This document shows positions 1-5,800 of a DNA stretch of 7,715 bases, in pieces. How positions within the stretch are numbered: the stretch's first letter is position 1; each line of letters starts with the position of its first letter. The DNA comes from DATKEH01 sp035546355 (lineage in GTDB: Bacteria; Acidobacteriota; Thermoanaerobaculia; Multivoradales; JAIOJS01). The stretch lies in contig DATKEH010000205.1 of assembly GCA_035546355.1 (NCBI GenBank), forward strand, positions 1-7,715, written 5' to 3'. A program made the translations under genes and the position numbers. The notes under the pieces are model-generated. The model had not been told where the DNA came from, ran no database searches, and saw only the letters and a list, made by a program, of their open reading frames with translations.

Positions 1-2
1 TG

Positions 3-740
3 GACGTCGCCGGCAGCGTCTTTCGGGTGGGTGGCGAGCCCCTGACCCCGGCCCGCGAGCGGCTGGTGCGGGCCGCGGGCTGCCGCGCGCTGCCCCGCTA
101 CTCGCTGGCCGAGGCGGGCAACCTCGGCCTCGCCTGCGGCCGCCCCGAGGTCGCCGACGAGGTCCACCTGGTGACCGACAGGGTAGCCGTGCTGCAACGC
201 CAGCGCGAGGTCGGGTCGGGGGCGGCCCGGGTGGAAGCCCTGGTGCTGACCACGCTGGTGCCGGAATCCCCCAAGCTGCTGCTCAACGTGGAGATCGACG
301 ACTACGGCGTGCTCTCCAGCCGCCGCTGCGGCTGCCTGCTCGAAGAGGTGGGGCTGACCCGCCACCTCCACACCGTCCGCAGCTACGACAAGCTCACCAC
401 CCTCGGCATGAGCTTCCTCGGCGGCGAGCTGATCGAGCTGCTGGACGAGGTGCTGCCGGCGCGGTTCGGCGGCGCGCCGGGCGACTACCAGCTGGTGGAG
501 AGCGAATCGCCGCAGGGCCTGCCGCGGATCGACCTGGTGGTGCACCCGCGGGTCGGTGAGCTGGCCCACGCCGAGGTGGTCGACACCGTGCTCGCCCGGC
601 TCGGGGATCATCGCGACGCGCGGCGCATGATGGCGCGGCTGTGGCGCGACGGCGCGGCGCTGCGAGTGGTGCGCAGCGAGCCGATGGTCAGCGCCGCCGC
701 CAAGGTGCTGCCGCTGCACCTTGTGAGGGAGCCCCGCTAG
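3..740 (+). CDS. PaaK/CapK-like adenylate-forming ligase, C-terminal part (5' end outside window)
   Basis: This is the C-terminal ~245 residues of an AMP-forming acyl/aryl ligase of the phenylacetate-CoA ligase (PaaK/CapK) type. The frame is open from base 3, so the GTG at 27 is an internal codon and not a start. Visible landmarks: FRVGGEPL just before the adenylation core ends; YSLAEAG (codons 99-119), which matches the Y-x-x-[TA]-E substrate/AMP motif of this superfamily; a CGC pair (codons 327-335) like the Cys-containing loop of PaaK relatives; HLHTVRSYDKLT around the hinge; and AKVLPLHL at the end, whose Lys (codon 702-704) sits where the catalytic A10 lysine is expected. The family activates a carboxylate with ATP to an acyl-AMP and then passes it to CoA or another acceptor. 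The substrate cannot be read from this fragment. It lies 3 nt ahead of the amidotransferase gene, so an operon is likely. Several PaaK-like proteins of unknown substrate occur in polysaccharide clusters (the CapK name), which fits these neighbours. Confidence 0.8.
   Translation, partial: DVAGSVFRVGGEPLTPARERLVRAAGCRALPRYSLAEAGNLGLACGRPEVADEVHLVTDRVAVLQRQREVGSGAARVEALVLTTLVPESPKLLLNVEIDDYGVLSSRRCGCLLEEVGLTRHLHTVRSYDKLTTLGMSFLGGELIELLDEVLPARFGGAPGDYQLVESESPQGLPRIDLVVHPRVGELAHAEVVDTVLARLGDHRDARRMMARLWRDGAALRVVRSEPMVSAAAKVLPLHLVREPR
725..731 (+). promoter_or_regulatory. Probable Shine-Dalgarno for the asparagine synthase-type gene
   Basis: GAGGGAG lies 12 nt ahead of the ATG at 744, inside the last codons of the upstream ligase. 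It is purine-rich and matches the anti-SD well, with slightly long spacing. It supports initiation at 744 and coupling to translation of the upstream gene. Confidence 0.5.
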
Positions 741-743
741 CCC

Positions 744-2594
744 ATGTGCGGCATCTTCGGCTTCACCGGCGCAGCGCAGCCGGAGGTCCTGGCGGGGTTG
801 GAGGGGGCGCTGCGCCACCGCGGCCCCGACGACGCCGGCAGCTTCACGGCGGACGAGCTGTCGCTGGGGGCGACCCGTCTGGCCATCATCGGCCGCGAAG
901 ACGGCCGCCAGCCGTTGAGCAACGAGGACGGCTCGCTGGTGCTGGTCTGTAACGGCGAGATCTACAACCACCGCGCCCTGCGGCGGCAGCTCGAGCGGCG
1001 AGGGCATCGCCTGGCCACCGGCTCCGACGCCGAGGTGGTGCTCCACCTCTACGAGGAGGAGGGAGCGGCGATGCTCTCCCGCCTCGAGGGCATGTTCGCG
1101 CTCGCCCTGTGGGATGCCGGGCGCCGCCGCCTGCTCCTCGCCCGCGACGCCATGGGCATGAAACCGCTGCTCTACGCCCGGCACGAAGGGCGCCTGTACT
1201 TCGCCTCCGAGGCCAAGGCCCTGTTCCTGGCCACCGACGTCCCCCGGCAGCTCGACGCGGTGGCCCTCGAAGCGCTGGTCGGCCTCGGCTTCGTGCCGGG
1301 AGAGCGCACCCTGTTCGCCGGCGTGCGCCGCCTGCCCGCCGGCTGCTGCCTGTGCTTGGCGCCGGGGCGCGGCGACGAGCCGTGGTCGGGCGGCGAGCCG
1401 ATGCCCTTCGCGCCGCCCTGCCCGGTGGAGCGCGGCGGGCCCGCCGGCGCGGCCGCCGCGGCGGCGCTGCGCGGCGCCCTCGAGGCGGCGGTGGAGAGCC
1501 ACCTGGAGGCGGAGGTGCCGCTCGGGGCCTCCCTGTCCGGTGGCCTCGACTCGAGCGTCATGGTGGCCCTGATGGCCCGCCTCCTCGGCCGCCCCTTCCC
1601 CACCTACACCATCGGCTTCGCCGGCGACCAGGACGAGCGGGGGTGGGCGCGGCGGGTGGCCGAGCACTGCGGCACCGAGCATCGCGAGCTCACCGCCTCC
1701 GGAGAGGATCTGCTGGCGCGGCTGCCGGCCGTGCTGTGGCACCTCGAGGAGCCGCGCAACGGTCCCATGGCCCCCGGCGACCTGCTCTTCGAGAGGGTCC
1801 GTGGCGACGGCGTCGAGGTGGTGCTGATCGGCGAGGGCGCCGACGAGCTGTTCGGCGGCTACCACCGGCTGAAGACCGCGCTGCCGCCGCTGGGCTGGCT
1901 GCCGGCCCGCGCCGGGCGCCGGCTCTACCTCGCCAGCCGCGGCGGTGACGGGGCGCGCCGCCGCCTGGTGGGGCCCGAGCTCCAGCGGGCGGTGGCCGCC
2001 GGCAGCGAGGTCGACGCCACGCTCGACCCCGTCTTCGCGCGCCGCGGCCGGGCGCGGGCCGAGGGCCTGCTCCGCCTGGAGCAGGAGGTGCGGCTGCCCG
2101 AGGGACACTTGATGCGCAACGACCGGCTGGCGATGGCGCACGGGCTCGAGACGCGGCTCCCCTACCTGGACCCGGGGGTGGTGGCGTTGGCCCGCTCCAT
2201 GCCGCTCTCCGAGACGGTTCGTTGGCGCGGGGAGAAGCACGTGCTGCGCGAGGCGGCGCGCGGGCTGCTGCCCGACGACGTCCGGGGGCGGCGCAAGGAG
2301 GGGCAGCGCGACCCTCTGCGCCGGCTGCTGCGCGCGGGGATGCTCGACCTCGCCCAGGGGCTGCTCGCCGAGGCGGCGGTGCAGCGGCGTGGGCTGTTCG
2401 CCTCCACCCAGGTCGGGCGGCTGCTGCGGCGGGTCGCCGGCGGCGCCGGCGGCTTCGCCCCGATGCGCCTGAACCTGCTGGTGCTGGTCGAGCTGTGGCA
2501 CCGGGTCTTCCTCGACCCGCCGCGGCTGCAGCCGCCGGCCGGCGTCGCGTCGCCGCCGGTGGCGCCGGCGCCCGCAGCGGCGGCCTCGCCGTGA
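744..2594 (+). CDS. asnB: Glutamine-dependent asparagine synthase-type amidotransferase
   Basis: This 616-residue class-II glutamine amidotransferase/synthetase hydrolyses glutamine in its N-terminal domain, channels the ammonia, and adenylates a carboxylate in its C-terminal domain to make an amide. The start is fixed by MCGIFGF, since Cys2 must become the N-terminal nucleophile. Glutaminase residues are present: RHRGPDD (24-30), R45, NGEIYNH (70-76) and D95. The synthetase domain has the ATP-pyrophosphatase loop SGGLDSS (265-271), GEGADELFGGY (363-373), a RNDRLAMAHGLETRLPYLD block from about 458, and Lys498 in RGEKHVLREA, which matches the catalytic lysine of AsnB. The C-terminal motif reads RRKEGQRDP, where relatives usually have R-x-K-x-G-F. 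The last ~26 residues are a Pro/Ala-rich tail with no family counterpart. Many AsnB paralogues amidate something other than aspartate, such as O-antigen uronic acids (WbpS type) or peptidoglycan (LtsA type). The ligase and glycosyltransferase neighbours favour a cell-surface substrate over free asparagine synthesis. The symbol denotes the family only. Confidence 0.9.
   Translation: MCGIFGFTGAAQPEVLAGLEGALRHRGPDDAGSFTADELSLGATRLAIIGREDGRQPLSNEDGSLVLVCNGEIYNHRALRRQLERRGHRLATGSDAEVVLHLYEEEGAAMLSRLEGMFALALWDAGRRRLLLARDAMGMKPLLYARHEGRLYFASEAKALFLATDVPRQLDAVALEALVGLGFVPGERTLFAGVRRLPAGCCLCLAPGRGDEPWSGGEPMPFAPPCPVERGGPAGAAAAAALRGALEAAVESHLEAEVPLGASLSGGLDSSVMVALMARLLGRPFPTYTIGFAGDQDERGWARRVAEHCGTEHRELTASGEDLLARLPAVLWHLEEPRNGPMAPGDLLFERVRGDGVEVVLIGEGADELFGGYHRLKTALPPLGWLPARAGRRLYLASRGGDGARRRLVGPELQRAVAAGSEVDATLDPVFARRGRARAEGLLRLEQEVRLPEGHLMRNDRLAMAHGLETRLPYLDPGVVALARSMPLSETVRWRGEKHVLREAARGLLPDDVRGRRKEGQRDPLRRLLRAGMLDLAQGLLAEAAVQRRGLFASTQVGRLLRRVAGGAGGFAPMRLNLLVLVELWHRVFLDPPRLQPPAGVASPPVAPAPAAAASP
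2591..2594 (+). other. GTGA start/stop overlap coupling the amidotransferase and Mur ligase genes
   Basis: The GTG start of the Mur-like gene (2591-2593) overlaps the TGA stop of the amidotransferase gene (2592-2594). No good Shine-Dalgarno sequence precedes this GTG, so re-initiation by ribosomes finishing the upstream gene is the likely mode of translation. Confidence 0.7.
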
Positions 2595-3922
2595 GCCTGC
2601 GCGGCGCGCTGTCGCGGTTTCGCAAGCGCGGCTACTACGGCCCCGCGGCGCTGCTCGGCCTGGCGCGCACCCCGGTCGGCCGCCGGCAGCTGCGGCGGGG
2701 CCTGGCGTGGATGGCCTGGCCGCTCGCCTACCCCGCTGCCTGGCTCTACCGCCGGCTGGCGCTGCGCCGCACCACGGTGATCGCGGTGGTCGGTTCCTAC
2801 GGCAAGACCACCACCACCCGCGCCGTCGCGGCGGCCCTAGGCCTCGAGCCTCGCACCAACGTCAACTACCGCTCGTTCCTCGCCTGGTCGCTGCTGCGGG
2901 TGCCGCCCTGGCGGCGGCTGGCGGTGCTCGAGGTGGGGATCTCGCGGCCGGGCCAGATGCGCGGCTACGCCCGCATGCTGCGCCCGGACGTGGCGGTGGT
3001 GACCTCCATCGGCGGGGAGCACCGGTTGTCGCTGGGGACTCTCGAGGACACCCGCCGCGAGAAGGCGCGCATGGTGGAGGCCCTGCCGCCGCAGGGGCTG
3101 GCGGTGCTCAACGGCGACGACGAGCACGTGCGGTGGATGGCGAGCCGTACCGCGGCGCGGGTGGTGCGAGTGGGCCGCGGCCCCGGCAACGACGTCACCG
3201 CCGAGGACGTGGCCCTCGACTGGCCTCGCGGCAGCCGCTTCTCGCTGGTCGCCGCGGGCGTGCGGCTGGCGCTGGACACCCGCTTGCTGGGCGAGCCGAT
3301 GCTGTGGGCGGCGCTGGGCGCCGCGGCGGCGGCGCTCGAGCTCGGCGTGCGGCCCGGGCTGGTGCGCGAGCGGCTCGCCGCCCTGCCGCCGACACCGGGG
3401 CGCCTCGAGCCGGTGGTCCTGCCGAGCGGCGCCTGGCTGCTGCGCGACGAGGCCAAATCCGGGCTCGAGACGTTCGGCCCGGCGCTCGAGCTGTTCGCGG
3501 CCGTGCCCGCCCGCCGGCGGCTGGCGGTGATCGGCGAGATCACCGAGCCGGGGATGCAGGGACCCGCCTATCGTCAGCTCGGCGAGCAGCTGGCCGCGGT
3601 CAGCGACCGCGTCGTCTTCCTGGGCAAGGATCGCACCTTCAAGCCCTTGCGGATGGGGCTGCGGCAGGGCGGCTGCGACGTCTCCAGGGTGCGGCGCAGC
3701 CGGACGGTGGACCAGGCCGCCGAGCTGCTGCGCGGCGAGCTGGGGCCGGGAGACGTGGTGCTGCTCAAGGGGCGCGACGAGCAGAAGATGGAGCGGATCG
3801 CCCTGCTGCTCCGCGGCGAGACGGTGCGTTGTGTCCTCCGCACCTGCAGGGCCATCGGCCAGGGCTGCTTCGGCTGCGCCATGCGCGAGCGCGGCTGGGA
3901 GGGATTGCGGCCGGTGACGTGA
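2591..3922 (+). CDS. Mur ligase family protein, MurF-like, with N-terminal hydrophobic segment and four-Cys tail
   Basis: This 443-residue ATP-dependent amide ligase of the Mur superfamily most resembles MurF in its central motifs. The frame is open well upstream inside the previous gene, but GTG 2591 is preferred because it overlaps the upstream stop and puts a basic stretch (RFRKRGYYG) at the N-terminus. Motifs: P-loop GSYGKTTTT (68-76); EVGISRPGQM (114-123), like the MurF E-M-G-x-x-x-x-G block; IGGEHRLSLGTLEDTRREK (140-158), with Lys158 at the usual carbamylated-Lys position; LNGDDEH (173-179); and LAVIGEITEPG in the C-terminal domain. The usual MurF YNANP stretch is replaced by RDEAKSGLET (285-294). 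The P-loop lies unusually near the N-terminus: the UDP-binding domain of MurC-F is missing, and instead there is a hydrophobic, Trp-rich stretch at about 38-53 followed by basic residues. This suggests membrane contact and a substrate other than soluble UDP-MurNAc-peptide. The C-terminus carries Cys414, 419, 426 and 429, a possible metal site. Alternatives are a MurT-like or CapB/PgsB-like ligase. The exact reaction is unknown. Confidence 0.8.
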   Translation: MSLRGALSRFRKRGYYGPAALLGLARTPVGRRQLRRGLAWMAWPLAYPAAWLYRRLALRRTTVIAVVGSYGKTTTTRAVAAALGLEPRTNVNYRSFLAWSLLRVPPWRRLAVLEVGISRPGQMRGYARMLRPDVAVVTSIGGEHRLSLGTLEDTRREKARMVEALPPQGLAVLNGDDEHVRWMASRTAARVVRVGRGPGNDVTAEDVALDWPRGSRFSLVAAGVRLALDTRLLGEPMLWAALGAAAAALELGVRPGLVRERLAALPPTPGRLEPVVLPSGAWLLRDEAKSGLETFGPALELFAAVPARRRLAVIGEITEPGMQGPAYRQLGEQLAAVSDRVVFLGKDRTFKPLRMGLRQGGCDVSRVRRSRTVDQAAELLRGELGPGDVVLLKGRDEQKMERIALLLRGETVRCVLRTCRAIGQGCFGCAMRERGWEGLRPVT

Positions 3923-3938
3923 GCCGCCGCCGAGCCCC

Positions 3939-5795
3939 ATGGACCTCGCCCTCCTCGCCCTGCTGCAGCTCGTCGCGCTGGCCCTGCTGACGGCGGCCGC
4001 GGCCGGCGCCGGCTGGGCCGTGGCGCCGCGGCTGACCGAGTCCGACCCCGTCGAGCGCTGGGCGGTGCGCGCCGCTCTCGGCCTCGGCGCCCTGGGCACG
4101 GCGCTGTTCCTCCTCGGCCTGGTGGGAGGGCTGCGGCGGGGGGTGGTGGCGGGCCTGGCGGCGGTCGCCCTGGGTCTGGCGGTGACCGCGTGGGTCCGCG
4201 CCCGCCGCCCGCAGCCGGCCGCCGTCGCCGGGGCGCGGCGAGGCCGGTGGCTGCCGGCGGTGGCGCTGGCGGTGGTCCTGCTGCCGACCTTCGTCTGGGG
4301 GCTGTTCCCCCCCATCGGTCACGACGCGGTCACCTATCACCTCCCGTTCGCCCGCGCCTTCGTCGAGAGCCACCGGCTGGTCGCCGTCCCCGAGCTGCTA
4401 TTCGCGGTGTTCCCGCAGCTGGCGGAGGTCCTGTTCGCGGCGCTGCTGCTGACCCCCGGTGCCGACAGCGCGACGCACCTGGTGCAGCTGCTCGCCACCG
4501 CGCTCACCGCCACCCTGCTCTACGCCGGCGGCAGGAGGTTCTTCTCCCCCGTCGCCGGCCTGTGCGCCGCCGCCCTGTGGCTGGCCCACCCGCTGGTGCA
4601 CTACCAGGCCGCCAGCGCCTACGTCGACGTGGTGCTGGCGCTGTTCTGCCTGCTGGCGCTGTACGGCTGGGAGCGGTGGCGCGAAGGCGCCGGCCGCGGC
4701 TGGCTGGCGGTCGCCGGCGCCGCGGCGGGCTTCGCCGCCGGCACCAAGTACCTGGGTCTGTTGTGGGGGGTGCTGCTGGTGCTGGCGACGCTGGTGGCGG
4801 GGCGGCCGCGACAGCGGCTGCGCGGCGCGGTGCTGCTGGCGCTCGTCGCCCTCGCCGTCGGCGGCCCCTGGTACGCGCGCATCTACCTCCACACCGGCAA
4901 CCCGGTGCACCCGTTCCTCGGTCCCGTGTTCGGTGGCGAGGCGCGCACGCGCTTCGACCGCGACCTCGGGCTCGAGGAGGGGTCCGGGGCGCGCGGCGTC
5001 TCCGCCACTTTGGCAAAGCAGGGGGTCGAGGCGCTGCAACGCCCCCTGGAGCTGCCGCGCTTCGCCTGGCGCGCCGCGTTCGTGCCGCGGGCGTTCGGCC
5101 GTCAGTCGCCGCTGGCGCCCTGGCACCTGGCGCTGGTGCCGCTGGCCCTGGTCTTCGCCCTCCGCGATAGCCGCCTGCTGCGCTGGCTGTCGCTGGTGCT
5201 CGCCTACGCCCTGCTGCCCGGGACCCTCAGCGACCCGCGCTTCCAGCTGCCGAGCCTGGCGGTGCTGGCGCTGGCGGGAGCGGGTGCGCTGCACCATCTG
5301 GGTACCTCCCTGCCGGCTCTCGGGCGGATGCTGCGACGCCCGCTTGCGGCCTGGTCCCTCGCCCTCGTGCTGGTGGCGCCCGGTCCCCTCTACGCCGCCT
5401 TCAAGGTCGGCAAGCTGGGCGGCCTGCCGCCGGCCTCGGCGGCGGCCAGGGAGGCGTTCCTGGCCCGCCAGCTGGTCGGCTTGGAGGCCATCCGGCTGCT
5501 CGACGACCGGCACGGCTCGCGGTACGTGGCGTACGTCGTCGGCGCCCCCTACCTCACCTACCACGCGCGCGGCCGCCTGCTGGGGCAGTGGGGCGGTCGC
5601 TACCGGATCCGGCGGGTGCTGCCGCTGCTGCGCGACCCCGACGCCCTGCACCGCGAGCTGGCGGAGATGGAGGCGACGCACCTGCTGCTGGTGCAGCCGC
5701 CGGCGGCGCCGGCGGTGGTGGCGGGCGACCCGCGGTTCCGCCGCCTCGCCGGCGGCGCGCGCTACCATCTCTACGCGCTGGCGCCGGACGAGTAG
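3939..5795 (+). CDS. Polytopic GT-C family (ArnT/PMT-like) membrane glycosyltransferase
   Basis: This 618-residue integral membrane protein has about 12-14 hydrophobic helices across residues 1-480 and a short soluble C-terminal part. ATG 3939 is the first possible start, because an in-frame TGA lies at 3915-3917 and no other start codon falls between. Its Shine-Dalgarno sequence is poor, so it probably relies on coupling across the 16-nt gap. After helix 4 comes PPIGHDAVTYHLPFARAF (Asp129, Tyr133, His134). This is the acidic first-extracytoplasmic-loop motif of GT-C enzymes that use lipid-phosphate-linked sugars. AGTKYLGL and TGNPVHPFLGP are further stretches typical of PMT_2/ArnT-like bacterial proteins. 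The C-terminal soluble segment (about 515-618) contains GSRYVAYVVGAPYLTYHARG and THLLLVQPP, resembling the small alpha/beta domain at the end of many of these proteins. It probably moves a sugar from a polyprenyl-phosphate donor to an extracytoplasmic acceptor. Sugar and acceptor are unknown, but the neighbours suggest a surface glycan. It is the last gene of the operon. Confidence 0.78.
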   Translation: MDLALLALLQLVALALLTAAAAGAGWAVAPRLTESDPVERWAVRAALGLGALGTALFLLGLVGGLRRGVVAGLAAVALGLAVTAWVRARRPQPAAVAGARRGRWLPAVALAVVLLPTFVWGLFPPIGHDAVTYHLPFARAFVESHRLVAVPELLFAVFPQLAEVLFAALLLTPGADSATHLVQLLATALTATLLYAGGRRFFSPVAGLCAAALWLAHPLVHYQAASAYVDVVLALFCLLALYGWERWREGAGRGWLAVAGAAAGFAAGTKYLGLLWGVLLVLATLVAGRPRQRLRGAVLLALVALAVGGPWYARIYLHTGNPVHPFLGPVFGGEARTRFDRDLGLEEGSGARGVSATLAKQGVEALQRPLELPRFAWRAAFVPRAFGRQSPLAPWHLALVPLALVFALRDSRLLRWLSLVLAYALLPGTLSDPRFQLPSLAVLALAGAGALHHLGTSLPALGRMLRRPLAAWSLALVLVAPGPLYAAFKVGKLGGLPPASAAAREAFLARQLVGLEAIRLLDDRHGSRYVAYVVGAPYLTYHARGRLLGQWGGRYRIRRVLPLLRDPDALHRELAEMEATHLLLVQPPAAPAVVAGDPRFRRLAGGARYHLYALAPDE

Positions 5796-5800
5796 GCCGT
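5796..5800. other. Five-base convergent gene junction
   Basis: Only GCCGT separates the TAG of the glycosyltransferase gene (plus strand) from the stop of the TPR gene (minus strand). There is no room for an intergenic terminator and no hairpin plus T-run is seen. The nearby perfect palindrome GCCGCGCGGC (5803-5812) has no loop and no T-tract. Either termination is Rho-dependent or the two transcripts overlap at their 3' ends. Confidence 0.6.

Noticed and set aside
27..29. GTG as a start codon for the first gene
   Set aside because: The frame is open to the window edge, and the codons before it (DVAGSVFRV) continue the family sequence, so the gene is truncated by the window.
2222..2590. Upstream in-frame extension of the Mur-like gene inside the amidotransferase gene
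   Set aside because: The extension is Ala/Arg/Gly-rich shadow sequence. The GTG at 2591 that overlaps the upstream stop is the natural start.
2837..4315. Long minus-strand open frame (492 codons) opposite the Mur-like and glycosyltransferase genes
   Set aside because: Its product is rich in Arg, Gln, His and Ala with no domain, and it mirrors two well-supported genes. Such antisense frames are expected at this GC content.
4398..5768. Minus-strand open frame (456 codons) opposite the glycosyltransferase gene
   Set aside because: The product is a Gln/Arg/Gly-rich string without motifs, and the plus strand encodes a clear membrane protein. It is a GC-driven shadow.
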